From positions 113,406,801 through 113,470,800 of the forward strand of contig NC_035437.2 in the NCBI RefSeq assembly GCF_002127325.2: a stretch of 64,000 nucleotides of DNA, given 5' to 3'. Below are positions 35,574-48,399 of this stretch, piece after piece; position 1 is the stretch's first letter; every line of letters starts with the position of its first letter. This DNA comes from Helianthus annuus. Taxonomy: Eukaryota; Streptophyta; Magnoliopsida; Asterales; Asteraceae. A program made the position numbers and the translations under genes. The notes under the pieces were generated by a model, which saw only the letters and a list, made by a program, of their open reading frames with translations, was not told the origin of the DNA and ran no database searches.

Positions 35574-35937
35574 TGTAATAGTAAGTGAAACGGTCAAACA
35601 AACGTGTATTGACCCGCTCGTTTGAAGTGGTCATACGAGAGGGTTATTTGTTTGATTGTGTGTGTTTGCGAGTGAAAGTGGGTGTGGCTATAAATACCAC
35701 CCCTTGGTTCATTTGCAAAATGATGAAGGTTTTAGACTTTGGGGGAGAGATCACCACTTGGTCTCTCCCCGGATGTATGCTCCTTTGGTATGGTTCGGTT
35801 GGGTTGTAATCGGGCCACTTTGTAATGTTATGCTACCGAATTAATAGAAGGAAGTTTTGTTTATCCGTCTCTAATCTCTCCTTCTTGAATATAATCACAC
35901 ACTAATCACGGGTTACGGTCCGAATCACGAAACTGCA
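35574..35937 (+). repeat. 5' LTR of a second copia element (copia-x)
   Basis: Ends in CA at 35936-35937 just before a primer-binding site, and has TATAAATA at 35689-35696. The start at 35574 (TGTAATAG) is a guess. The distal ~290 bp recur at 48008-48309, which is the 3' LTR of the same element. It sits in the 3' flank of the F-box gene. Confidence 0.75.
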
Positions 35938-35939
35938 AT

Positions 35940-35952
35940 TGGTATCAGAGCC
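35940..35952 (+). promoter_or_regulatory. Primer-binding site of copia-x
   Basis: TGGTATCAGAGCC followed by ATGG; a perfect initiator-Met-type site. The copia-x interior is cut at 35989 by the Athila element. Confidence 0.9.
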
Positions 35953-35989
35953 ATGGTACCCGATTTAGTGAATCTAACAATTTACTAAG

Positions 35990-37770
35990 TGATGCGTGTG
36001 TAGCGTTATATAATTTTTATGTATATTTTTAGCCCTTTTTAACAATTTAGTCAAGTTTTAAATTTATAAAACACGATATTCTACTAACACTAAACACATA
36101 TATGGGCAAGTGCACCCATCGTGAGCGTAGTATAGTTTTGGTAAGATACCGAGGTCGTCCAAGGACACAAGAGCTTTTAATATCGGTTTATCTTCAACGT
36201 CTAATCAAATCAAAATTTTGGAAAAAGGTTTTAACATGAAAATAAAAACTAAAAATTGCTGAAACATAAAATAAAAATGAAACAGATAGACAAGATGAAT
36301 CACTTGGATCCGACTCGCCTTTAGTGTAACCTTTGATGTTTTCCGCACTTATGCACTTTTTAAGAGATTATGTTAGTTATAGTAGTAGGCCCCTCTTTTG
36401 AAGGTGACGTTACCCTCAACCCAGTAGTAGTTTGAGTCAGCAAGGATACAATCCTAAAGGGTTGGATTATTGAAAGATAATTAACTAAGTTATTAATGCG
36501 TAATGTGGTAGGCCCCTCTTTTGAAGGTGACGTTACCCTCGGCTAAGTGGTTTGAGTCAGCAGGGATACAATCCCAAGTAGCCAGGTTAATGTATTAATA
36601 GTAGTTTACATATGAGGGGATCAAGCCATTCGCACCCCCGCCATCCAATACCAGTGGGTATTAAAGGAGGTCCTAGTAAGCTTGACCTAGGTCCTTACAG
36701 GATCTATACACTGAACAAGGCAAGAACCTTACCAAACCATTCCCTTAACCCCCGACTAGGTAGCCAACATATCTCTATATAGACCGTAGAGATATGAATG
36801 GTGCAAATCTTTTATTTTATATAGACAGTAAAATAACGCCAAGACACCACGGACAAATGATAAGGAAGTTTCACCTTCAACATAAGAAACTAGTTATTAA
36901 AGTCATTAATACAAAACCAAATAAAAAGTGCGAAAAGATTAAAAGAACAAAAGTATTACACTAAATGCTTGTCTTCACCAAGTGATGTAATAGACTTAGG
37001 CAAACATGGCCTTTGATTATCATGAACTCTTACTATTAATCTTGGATTCCGAGACTACTACACACACTCTATGATGGATGATGGATGATGGTGGTGGATG
37101 AGGGTGTTGTGATGGTGATGGAGTGTGGGTGAAGTGGGAGAGAGGTGGTTTGCCAAGGGATACTTTTGAAGTGAACCAACCACCTCTATTTATAGCCTGC
37201 ATAGAAGCCCGGACACGGCCCCGTGTCCATTGGGCACGGCCCCGTGTTCATTGGGCACGGCCCCGTGTCCATCCACTTTCTCTTTCTTCATTAATTGCAG
37301 TTTTTCTACATTAGTTGACCACGCCCCCGTGTCCGCTGGGCACGGCCCCGTGTGCAGAAGCGTATCTGTACTATCAAGATTTGCTTGGATTCTGCGAATC
37401 TTAGTGTTGACCACGATCGTGTTGAGCTGGGCACGCCCCCTTGTTGGGAAATAGAAGCTTCTACAACTTTGTCTCTTCTGCAGACACTTGGCCACGCCCC
37501 CGTGTCCGTTGGGCACGGGGCGTGTTCAGCCTTCTGATCTCTTGTTTTTGCTTGGGAAGATGCTGTCGAGTGGTTGGGCATGCCACGTTTATTCCTTTTC
37601 TTGTGTTTATGTTAGATTTAGCTGTATTTTTGTTTCTTTTGTCCATTTGCGCTCATTTAATCCTCAAAATACAAAAGGAAGACATAAGCACACTTTTTCC
37701 AACATTAGTACTAAAAAGGGTTAGTTTTATGCCCCATTTGATGTAATTTATATGTTGCATTTTACACACA
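35990..37770 (-). repeat. 3' LTR of the Athila-type element
   Basis: 1,781 bp, plus orientation TGATGCGTGTG...TTTACACACA. It contains a 123-bp-offset tandem duplication starting at 36385 and 36508 (shared GTAGGCCCCTCTTTTGAAGG) and the cluster of CACGGCCCCGTG palindromes at 37199-37525. Confidence 0.9.
37199..37525. repeat. Paired CACGGCCCCGTG palindromes in the Athila LTR
   Basis: Seven or more copies of CACG(G/C)CCCCGTGTCC, mostly about 22 bp apart and joined by a GCTGGG / ATTGGG link. The same dimer recurs in the interior at about 39318-39515, 41050-41150 and 41663-41705, and in the leader at 47468-47665. It is GC-rich in an AT-rich element. Confidence 0.9.
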
Positions 37771-37813
37771 TCAAATACCCCCACACTTGAATCTTTGCTT
37801 GTCCTCAAGCAAA
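37771..37813 (-). promoter_or_regulatory. Polypurine tract with adjacent hairpin
   Basis: Minus-strand AAGTGTGGGGGTATTTGA abuts the 3' LTR. Just upstream on that strand is a perfect 8-bp stem with a four-base loop (plus strand TTTGCTTG-TCCT-CAAGCAAA, 37794-37813). Confidence 0.75.
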
Positions 37814-39204
37814 ACTCTTTATAATGTGGCTTACATACCCAAATGGAATGGGTCAGAAACAAAAAATTCAAAATTCAAAAAATCTTCAACATGAAAATAA
37901 AAGCTCATCAGTTCAGTCATCCAATCATTATGCAAAATCACAAAAATCTAAAAACAAAAACTCAAAAATAGTTGGCAATAAGTGGTGCAGGTCGGACCAC
38001 AGTGCTCAAAAGTCAAATCCAACAGAAGAGAAGTTTTTGGGCTTGTCTTGAGTGTCGGGATTCCAAGATTTTTATTAGGTTTTATTTTTATGTTATTTAC
38101 AATCCTATTCGTTATGATTTATTAAGAACATTACATAAGAGAGATTACTTATTTGGGCGTAACATGCCTCTTTAAAATTCCATTTATATACAAGTTCACA
38201 TACCCACGGGAGATCACTAAACACTCGGCCGAAGGTGTATTTTTGTGAAACACTCGAGACCGGCATGGAACTTACTTCTACCATATGTTTGCCAAGCAAT
38301 CAATCATCCTCCTTTTTAACTAAAAACCTTTGTAAATATCAAGAGGACTTGGGGAAGGGTGAGGCTTGGGTTAAAGGTAGGTGGTTTTGGGTTTGTGGTT
38401 AGTAGAAAAGGGCGAAAGGCGTAAAAAGCGTCGGTTTTCGTAAAACTTTTTGTTTTTGTGACTTTTTATTCAAACGAAGCATTTTCAAACAAAGTTTCTT
38501 TTGAGGAACTTGTTTGTTTATTGCTAGACTTCATCGTTATATATTGATAAGGAATGTCACATGCAGACCGAGCTTTTTACTAAAATAAAGGGTTTAAAAT
38601 GAAAAAGGGATTTTGGTGGGTAAAGGGTGTTTGTTTTGTGGGTTTAGAAATGAAAAGGTTTAGGCTCAAAGGGGTTAACTAGGGGGATTTTTGGGTAGGT
38701 GGTTAAAAAAAAAGAAAAATAATGATGTTGAAAGAAAAAGGGGTTAGTCCTAATGCCTCCCTCATTTACTTACTTGGGTTTAAGTTGATAAGGACCGAGA
38801 ATGCGTCATCATGGCAAGTTCTAGAGTCGTAAGAAACCAAGCGGCTATTCACACAAGAAACGAAAGATGAGCATTTAGTTTAAAGATGTGTATTTGTATG
38901 CTCAATTAAAGGCTCAAAACTCACTTTTTGTTGGAATGGGTTTTTAATGTGATCAAGTATATATAATCAAATTTTAACTAGATTTGTCATGCCGTTTCAT
39001 AATTTTCTTATGTTGGTTCTTTTTATCACGACGCTATCGGTTGTAAATTCCTAAAAATATAACCTTTTTAGAACTTGTTATTCCGAAGTTAAACCCAGAC
39101 AAGTAAAAAAAATGAAAAGTTTTTGAAAAAATTTGGGGTGTTTAGCGGTTCCAATAGAGTTTTGTGTAAGGCTTGTAATTAGGATTTGCAAAATTCAAGG
39201 TTTT
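37814..39204. other. Athila 3' noncoding region between two PPT-like tracts
   Basis: About 1.4 kb without a convincing ORF, rich in short purine-rich runs (38340-38760). It lies between the LTR-adjacent polypurine tract and a second tract at 39205-39222. Confidence 0.5.
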
Positions 39205-39246
39205 AGCATCCCCCCACACTTAAATTACACATTGTCCTCAATGTGT
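39205..39246 (-). promoter_or_regulatory. Second PPT-like tract with hairpin
   Basis: Minus-strand TTTAAGTGTGGGGGGATGC is again preceded on that strand by a perfect 8-bp stem, TCCT-loop hairpin (plus strand ACACATTG-TCCT-CAATGTGT, 39227-39246). The stem differs from the first hairpin at five of eight pairs, yet pairing is kept. Confidence 0.65.
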
Positions 39247-39837
39247 CCCAAAAATAAGTTTTTAGGTTGATTGAATGTGTAAAAAGGTGTGTTAAAACAA
39301 AAATTTATGTTACTGGGCATCTGGACATGGCCGTGTCAGATGAGCACGGCCTCATGGTCAGATTGCCAGTAACGAACTTACAGAAGGTGGACACGGGGGC
39401 GTGTCTGGTGAACACGACCCCGTGTTGGGCAAATAACTGCATAAATGAGACAAATAGCAGGTCTGGGCGGTGGGCACGGGGGCGTGTCGGCTGGGCACGA
39501 CCCCATGTGGACAGACTGCAAACATTTAAAACAGGTTTCTTCTTTCCGTTCTGTTGTCCCGGCTTTAGTAGCATGAATGTTTAGTGCTTTAAGTCTCGTA
39601 GGTACCTGTTTTACTAATAAATACCACACCAAACAATAACAAACATCCTAATTTACCAAAGTTTCATCATCCACATCACAAAATAAAAAGAAAAGAAAAG
39701 AAATGCAGAAAATTAAAAAGTGTTAAGAGAACTAAATTGTTCAACAAGTGGCACGCAGGCCACGCAATTGTTCATGGGAGATAAGGGTTAACCTGTTAGA
39801 CCTCCAACCATGTGATGTTACCTCCAACTCCTCCCGC

Positions 39838-40996
39838 TCAATCCAGGTCCTCGTCTTCATCATCATCCCCTCCGTGGCACGCCATATACTCCCGGATGTT
39901 TCCAATATCATCCTGCATGTCGGAGATATTTTTTTCTATCACTCCGACCCGGGCGTATGTGTTGCTGGCCATGTTATAGGTGTTCCTGGTGCACATAAGA
40001 TTTTCCTGCAGTAAATCATGTAAGCTTTGAAAGTTAGGAAAACCACCTCCTTGAGAGGAGGATTGACCCGGATCACCATGGGGCTGCTAGTGGTACTGGG
40101 GAGGAGGACGGATGTGTGGAGCGTGTAGGACGAGAGCTTCTCGAGGGTTCCATGCATGCCCTTGAACTGTTTGAAATCTGATCGTCCCGTCATCCGCTTC
40201 AGTGATTAAGTTCATGGAGCGGCAAATGACCATGTCCACTTTTCCCGACCACGGTCCCTTTTGAAAGGACCTCGGCATCCTTGGCACAAAGTGTTTGAAA
40301 AGACGGTAAATCCACCCTCCAAACAGGATAGGAGTCGGGGGAGTAGCAAGTTGGTTCAACTGCATATTACGGATTAGCAGGTATGGAACATCAAGGTTTG
40401 ACACGGTTGTGAATGTAATGGAGAACTAGCATATCACGCAACCCTACAACACCACCACTGTCGTGTCTTTGGTAGAGAGAGTAACTGAGGACCTTGTGGA
40501 TGTAGCGATAGAGAGGGTCCCTCAACATTGTACTCTTAGTTTGGCTTGGGTTATAGTTGCCCTCCCCGATCTGAGCCCAAGCAGCTTGGCGTTGGTTTTC
40601 TGGAATCTCGCGGAGACCGCTGGTGTTCTCTTCATCTCCAGCATCATCTTCTGAGTACAACCCGACAATTGCCCCAAATTGTGAGATTGAGATCGAGTAC
40701 ATGGTCCCTGCACAACGGAACTCTACCCCTTCATTGTCAAACGGATCCGCTCTTGTCTTGAAGACGAACGTGCTGTAAAATTCCATGTTGTATTCATGCA
40801 CAGAGTGAAGCCGAGTGCAGAGAGCAGCTCGTAGTGGGCCGGTGGCAATGTTGTTGAAGCGTTCTATTTGGTTCACTGCCTCAAGAGTGTTGATGCACAC
40901 CTGTCGGGGATTTTCCTCGGGCCTAGTTCTTAGCACATCATACCGCGCCTGAGCAGCCAACTCACTTGCATTGAATCTGGTAAATTTCTTGGCCAT
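39838..40996 (-). pseudogene. Athila extra ORF (env-like position)
   Basis: Athila elements carry an additional ORF after integrase, often called ORF1 or env-like; its function is unknown. Here it starts MAKKFTRFNASELAAQ at 40996, includes YSISISQFGAIVGLYSEDD and SYSLYQRHDSGGVVGLRDM, shifts frame near 40400 (next piece MSNLDVPYLLIRNMQLNQ), shifts again near 40087, and ends in an acidic tail (DDEDEDLD) with TGA at 39838-39840. There is no signal peptide or convincing membrane segment, so an envelope role is not supported by what is visible. Confidence 0.65.
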
Positions 40997-42000
40997 CTGA
41001 AAGAAAACACCAAAAAATTAGCATAAAACAGTGAAATTTTCGAAGAAAACTGAAAACAGTCAGCTGAACACGACCCATTGGACACACCCCATGTTCGCCT
41101 GAAATCGGCTGGACACGCCCCCGTGCTCGCTGAGCACGACCCCATGTACAGGCGCCTGTTTCCCAAAAATCCCATTTTTTGACATGGTCCCGAAAACTTG
41201 AAAATTTTTGGTCCAGTAGGGGCGGTTTTCTCCGAAAATGAAACCCCAAGTGCCGTTTTTCTCAAAACAAACCGTTTACCCCTTTAATTTTATATTTTTC
41301 GGTTCAAAAACAAGGCTTTGGGGTTTTTATGAGAAATCGAGCGAATCTACAAACAATACCAGTTAATTTACTTCCTATAGCATGTATCTATACTAATACT
41401 AACAGATCTAAGCAAAAATTTGGGGTTTGATCCGGTTCAAGTTGAAGAACCCTAGATTTTTCCCAAAATCTTGATGTTAAACTACATGCAAGTACTTAAA
41501 CTAACTAATTATAAGGATAAAATCATACCTTGACGTTGTTAGAAGAAGGGGAAACGTTGAAATCTGTAGGAATTTTCGCCAGAACCAGAGAGTTCTTGGG
41601 GAAACGGGGCGTGTTAAAGTGAAAGAATGAAGGAAAAAGGGGGTTTTATCCCGAAAGTTGCGCGGACACGGCCCCGTGTCCGCTGGACACAGCCTCGTGG
41701 ACGGGCAAATTTTAATTTTTTTAGTGCTCGTGTGAGTGCCCTGTTTCCCGAAACTTGGTTTTAGAAATCTTACCGATTTAGATGTTTTCCCGATGTTCAT
41801 TACTGACAAGGTACGATGTTGATGCTTGAACCTTTGTTTCATTCTTCGACCGTTTGTAGTGAGATTTCTTCCTCCTCATCCTCAATAAATCCTTGATAGA
41901 GCTTCAGCCGTTGGCCATTGACGTTGAATGGAATTCCATTCCGATATTTAATATCGACTGCACCGTGTGGGAAAATATGGGTGATGGAAAAATGTCCTGA
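40997..42000. other. Athila spacer between integrase and the extra ORF
   Basis: Noncoding. Holds two further groups of CACGGCCCCGTG-type dimers (41050-41150 and 41663-41705). The 41840-42000 end may encode the last part of integrase, in degraded form. Confidence 0.5.
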
Positions 42001-42992
42001 TCACCTAGACTTTAATTTACCAGGTAATAATCGAAGTCGTGAATTAAACAATGGAACTTGATCTCCTACCCGAAATTCATTAGGTTTAATGTGTTTATCA
42101 CGCAAATTTTTCATTCTTTCCTTATAAATTTCGGAGTTAGAGTATGCATAATTCCTTAATTCGTCTAATTCATTTAATTGGAAAAATCGATTTTTATCGG
42201 CTATTTCTAAGTCTAAGTTTACGTTTTTAATTGCCCAGTAGGCCTTGTGTGCTATTTCTACCGGCAAGTGACAACTTTTTCCATAGCAAAGCTTATATGG
42301 GGTTGTGCCTATTGTAGTTTTGGACGCTGTTTGAAAAGCCCATAAAGCATCGTCTAATTTATCGGCCCATTCTTTTTTATTTAACCCTACGGTTTTTTCA
42401 AGTATTCTTTTTAAACCTCTATTAGTCACTTCGGCTTGTTCGTTTGTTTGAGGGTGGTATGCTTTTGAGACCCGGTGACTGACCCCATACCTTGTTAAAA
42501 AAATTTCAAGTTAATGGTTACAAAAATGGGTACCTGTATCACTTATTAATGCTTTTGGTGTTCCAAAACGAAAGAATAATCTTTTCAGAAATCTTACCAC
42601 GACTCTTCCATCGTTTGTTGGAAGTGCCTCGGCCTCGGCCCATTTAGACAGGTAATCTACCGCCACAAGTATATATTTGTTTCCTTTTGACGGTGGGAAA
42701 GGTCCCATAAAGTCGAGTCCCCAACATCAAAAATTTCACAAACAAGAATGCCATTTTGTGGCATTTCGTTTTTGGAAGAAATATTACCTGATCTTTGGCA
42801 AGCGTCACATATCTTGACAAGACTTTGAGCGTCTTTGTAAATGGTTGGCCAATAAAATCCTGAATCAAATACCTTTGGTGCGGTACTAGCGGCACCAGGA
42901 TGTCCTCCGTATGGATCTTCATGACAATGGCGGAGAATTCTTCTTGCTTCACTACCATGTACACATCGACGGATGAGTTGATCGGCACACAT
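42001..42992 (-). pseudogene. Athila integrase, broken
   Basis: Integrase joins the DNA copy to the chromosome. The HHCC zinc-binding region is visible ([24 protein letters not shown]) from 42992, followed by the core ([28 protein letters not shown]). A C-to-T-type TAA at 42511-42513 interrupts the core. The frame then continues to 42001 with TNEQAEVTNRGLKRILEKTV and GTTPYKLCYGKSCHLPVEIA. A frame change near 42700 separates the zinc domain from the core. Confidence 0.88.
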
Positions 42993-43279
42993 TTTGAAAA
43001 GATAAGGATCTTCCCAAAAATAATGCTTTACATCGGCAAAGAATTTCTATCTTTGATGATGTGGCCATCCTTTTGCGACTATACCGCTAGCTAGGTAGTT
43101 AGCATAGTCAGCGTACCATGGCTCTTCTCGATATTCCACAATCTCCAGGGACTCCATTGGGAACTTTTCATTGATTTGCTCGTATCCCTGGTTGCCTCCA
43201 AAGCTGGGTCTTCTAAGCAGGAAAAATGATCTGCTGCGGTGTTTTCTGCTCCTCTTTTGTCTTTTATTTCAATGTCAAA

Positions 43280-44760
43280 CTCTTAGAGGAGTAGAATCCA
43301 CTGAATTAAACGTGGTTTAGCATCCTGTTTGTTAAAGAGATATCGAATGGCTGCATGATCTGTATAAACTATCGTTTTAGAAAGAACAAGATAAGAACGA
43401 AATTAATCAAAAGCAAATACCATGGCTAGTAATTCCTAATATGTTGTTGTGTAATTTTCTTGTGCATCGTTAAGTGTTTTACTAGCGTAATAAATTGGGT
43501 GAAATGCTTATCTTTTCTTTGTCCCAAGACGGCTCCAACTGCAAAGTCACTTGCATCACACATGATTTCGAAGGTTAATTTCCAATCAGGCGTTATCATG
43601 ATAGGTGCATTGACTAGCATTTCTTTTAGCGTTAGAAATGCTTGGTTGCAATCCTTGTCAAAGATGAAAGTGGCATCTTTTTCAAGTAGTTTTGTTAGAG
43701 ATCTTGAGATTTTAGAAAAGTCTTTGATAAATCATCTATAAAATCCGGCATGCCCTAGGAAACTTCTGATAGCTCTAACGGAGGATGGGGGCGGTAATCT
43801 AGAAATAGTGTTTATGTTTGCTCGATGAACCTCCATTCCTTCGCTTGAGATTTTGTGACCGAGTACTATTCTCTCCGTTACCATGAAATGACATTTTTCC
43901 CAGTTAAGGGCGAGGTTAGTTTCCTCACATCGGGATAGCATTCGTTCAAGGTTATCGAGGCATTGGTCGTATGAATCTCCAATGACAGAAAAGTCGTCCA
44001 TGAAGACTTCCATTGTCTTTTCTATCATGTCATGGAAGATGGCCATGCAACGTTGAAAGGTTGCGGGGGCATTACATAGACCAAAAGGCATACGCCGATA
44101 AGCAAAAGTTCCATAGGGGCATGTAAATGTTGTCTTTTCTCTGTCTTCGGGTGCTATCGGTATTTGAAAGTAACCTGAAAAACCATCTAAGAAACAATAA
44201 AATTTGTGACCGGATAATCTTTCTAACATTTGATCAATAAAAGGCAAAGGAAAGTGATCTTTCCTTGTTGCCTCATTTAATCGACGATAACCTATACATA
44301 CCCTCCATCCTGTGACGGTTCTTGTTGGTATTAATTCATTTTTCTCATTAGTTATTACCGTCATACCTCCTTTCTTTGGAACTACTTGGACGGGACTTAC
44401 CCAAGAACTATCGGAAATTGGGTAAATGAGTCCGGCGTCAAGTAATTTGATGACTTCGTTTTTATCCACTTCTTGGACATTTGGATTTACTCTACGTTGT
44501 GGTTGTATTACCGGTTTATAGTCATCATTCATTAAAATTTTGTGCGTGCACATGGAAGGGCTTTTCCTTTAATATCTACAACCTTCCAAGCGATCGCGTT
44601 TTTGTGTGTTTACAAAAGCATAATTAATTTTTCTTTTTCTAGACTAGTTAATTTTGACAAAATAATTACAGGTGATTTACCATCCTTGTCTAGAAAAGCA
44701 TATTCCAAACCTTTTGGAAGTTCTTCGAGCTCAAGAGGTGTGTCTTTAGGAGACTCCTTA
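43280..44760 (-). pseudogene. Athila reverse transcriptase and RNase H, broken
   Basis: The reverse transcriptase copies element RNA into DNA. The piece 44553-43732 carries the family signature YRRLNEATRKDHFPLPFIDQ and the catalytic EVFMDDFSVIG. A TGA at 43732-43734 (GFYR*FIKDF; CGA to TGA fits) interrupts the frame, which continues into RNase H (PDWKLTFEIMCDASDFAVGA). A frame change near 43450 and a TAG follow before the pattern [11 protein letters not shown] and [10 protein letters not shown]. The upstream linker (DTPLELEELPKGLEYAFL) runs into the Pack-MULE at 44778. Confidence 0.93.
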
Positions 44761-44778
44761 TTTGGTTGCTCATTTTTA

Positions 44779-46001
<1,223 letters not shown>

Positions 46002-46032
46002 TCATTTTTATCAAGAACCACAAAAGTTTGCT

Positions 46033-47406
46033 CTATGGCGACCTCTTCTTCAACAAAGTGGTTAATTTCTTCTCTCTTGTATCGGGTGGTTCATCTTGGT
46101 CTTCAATTAGGGGGTCATTATTATTGCTGAATGGATATTTCATTGAACGCTCAAGATCGACACTCTTTTTAAATGCCCCTAATTGAATATATAGATTACT
46201 GTACTTCCGATTTTTCAAGGCTTCGTGGGTCTTTACAAAAGGTCGTCCAAACACTAGAGGGGCGTCATCAAGGATGATAAAGTCGGTTGGGATTACCATT
46301 TGATTTGTTTGGACCAAGACATCCTCAACTGCCCCTATTGATTTTATTATTTTCCGATTAGATAGAAAAATGGGTATTTGAAGTGGAGAAAAATCACCAA
46401 TACTTAATTTTTCAAAAATGTAGTTTGGCATTATATTAACACAAAGATCTTTATCAGTTGTGATATTACTATTAAAGGAATTTTGAAAAAAAAAACATGG
46501 AACCGGTGTAATGTTAATTTCAAATGGATCTTCTCTTATTAGCGTAGTTTGCTCATTTGTTAACTTAATGCTTACCGTTTCGTTAGTTTTAGTGTTAGTG
46601 TTTAACTCTTTTAAAAACTTAGCATGAGTGGGTACTAAACAATGATTTTCGAAAGAAGGTGACAAGAGATTACCTTCCTTAAAATTAGACTCTTTTTGAA
46701 TTTTAATGTTGTCGGACTCACCTTTTTCGTTGTTTAACTCATGTGTCGGCTTTTCACTTACTTGTTCTTCCATTTTTACATTTTCAACTATCTCTTCTTT
46801 ATTACAAGTTAATTCTTTCCTTGCGCGGGACTCCTCTTCCCTTGTGTGGGATTCTTTTATGCAGCGCTCCATAGTTTTAATGTGTTTTATTATCTTATCG
46901 GCTATGTGGGTGATAGAGTAAGGATCTGGATCCTCAAAGCTTGAATCCGGAAGTTCGATCCTTGGTTCCTCATAGTACTCATATGAAGTAGATGGTTCAT
47001 ACCATTGTTCCTCATTGTAAGTATACGATGGATAAGGGTCATAACTTTGTTCTTCATAATACTCATATGAGGTGGGGTGTTCACGCCATGGTTCCTCCTA
47101 ATAAACATATGAAGGTGAAGGCTCATATCTTGGTTCCTCAAAGTATGAGTATGAAGGCTCATACCTTGGTTCATCAAAATATTAGTATGAGGGAGAAGGT
47201 TCATACCTTGGGTCTTTATAGGATGTATATGAAGTGGACGGCTCGTACCTGGGGTCCTCATAGTAGTTATATGAAGTGGATGGTTCAAAGAGGTCACAAT
47301 ATTGTACCGACTGAGGGTTACCACAAATGGTGCAATAGTCTTCCCTATAATCATCCTCCTCATAGGTGTAGTTGTAATCTCCTGAGTATTGATCCATAAG
47401 AATCAC
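46033..47406 (-). pseudogene. Athila gag-like repeat region and protease
   Basis: A single frame from 47406 to about 46050 is interrupted by TAA at 47182-47184 and a TAG near 47100. The first half is about eight tandem 14-19 residue units of the type EPSTSYNYYEDPRY, preceded by CTICGNPQSVQYC, which looks like a knuckle without its His. The second half is Lys/Glu-rich, then carries a protease-like region (CVNIMPNYIFEKLSIGD, EDVLVQTNQMVIPTDFIILD, FGRPF). The usual DLGAS active site reads DLCVN, so catalysis is doubtful. A canonical capsid domain is not recognisable. Confidence 0.65.
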
Positions 47407-47467
47407 TCAGCAGACCACAACAGAGTCTCGAGACCAGAAAACAAAAATAAAAACGGAAACAGAGACT

Positions 47468-47665
47468 GGACAGGGCCCCGTGTTCAGTGAGCACGACCCG
47501 TGTTCAGGTTCTGTATCTGGGCGTTTTAAAAAAAAGTGGCTGGTTTTGTACAGCACGGGGGCATGTTCAGTGAGCACGACCCGTGCTCAGACTCTATGTC
47601 TGCGAGTTTGAAAAAAAAATGTGCAGCATGGCCCCGTGTTCAGCAAACACGGCCCCGTGTTCAGT
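47468..47665. repeat. CACGGCCCCGTG-type dimers in the Athila leader
   Basis: Three dimers, for example GGCCCCGTGTTCAGTGAGCA and its neighbours, lie between the primer-binding site and the first ORF. They use the same word as the LTR cluster at 37199-37525. Confidence 0.85.
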
Positions 47666-47774
47666 CTACTGTAATGCAAAAACTACCTAAAATGCAGAAA
47701 ATCTGCGCGCATTTTAAAAAGGTTTTGAAAAACTGATTAGGCCGTCGATTTTAAGCTTTCTTAAAATCCTTGTG

Positions 47775-47792
47775 TCCCCAGCAACGACGCCA
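47775..47792 (-). promoter_or_regulatory. Primer-binding site (Asp type)
   Basis: Minus-strand TGGCGTCGTTGCTGGGGA, close to the TGGCGCCGTTGCC site used by Athila elements, six bases from the LTR. Confidence 0.8.
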
Positions 47793-47798
47793 AAAACT

Positions 47799-48007
47799 TG
47801 ATGCGTGTGTAGCGTTATATAATTTTTATGTATATTTTAGCCCTTTTTAACACTTTAGTCAAGTTTTAAATTTATAAAACACGATATTCTACTAACACTA
47901 AACACACATATGGGCAAGTGCACCCATCGTGAGCGTAGTATAGCGTTGGTAAGATACCGAGGTCGTCCAAGGACACAAGAGCTTTTAATACCGGTTTATT
48001 CTCAACG
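47799..48007 (-). repeat. Truncated 5' LTR of the Athila-type element
   Basis: The first 209 bp match 35990-36200. The copy stops at CTCAACG and continues directly into the copia-x LTR. Confidence 0.9.
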
Positions 48008-48309
48008 AGAGGGTTATTTGTTTGACCGTGTGTGTTTGCAAGTGAAAGTGGGTGTGGCTATAAATTCCACCCCTTGGTTCATTTGCAAAGTGATGAAGGT
48101 TTTAGACTTTGGGGGAGAGATCACCACTTGGTCTCTCCCCGGATGTATGCTCCTTTGGTATGGTTCAGTTAGGTTGTAATCGGGCCGCTTTGTAATGATT
48201 ATGCTACCGAATTAATACAAGGAAGTTTTGTTTATCTGTCTCTAATCTCTCCCGTCTTGAACATAATCACACACTAATCACGGGTTACGGTCCGAATCAC
48301 GAACCTACA
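48008..48309 (+). repeat. 3' LTR fragment of copia-x
   Basis: Matches the LTR at about 35635-35937, missing its first part; TATAAATT at 48059; ends CCTACA at 48309. The junction with the Athila LTR shows shared ACG (48005-48007), consistent with a microhomology-mediated deletion. Confidence 0.88.
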
Positions 48310-48399
48310 CTCGTTTCGGTTTGCCTACGTTACGAAGTGAATACTGAAGCACGATATCCCCCATCGAGTCTCGGAACGAATTCGACTTTGTACGTGATG

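Noticed and set aside
37190..37581. Several overlapping open frames in the GC-rich part of the Athila LTR
   Set aside because: They are produced by stop-free CACGGCCCCGTG repeats in several frames at once; no domain is seen.
39838..40996. True envelope gene in the Athila element
   Set aside because: The position fits the env-like ORF, but no signal peptide, fusion peptide or membrane anchor is visible; kept only as the Athila extra ORF.
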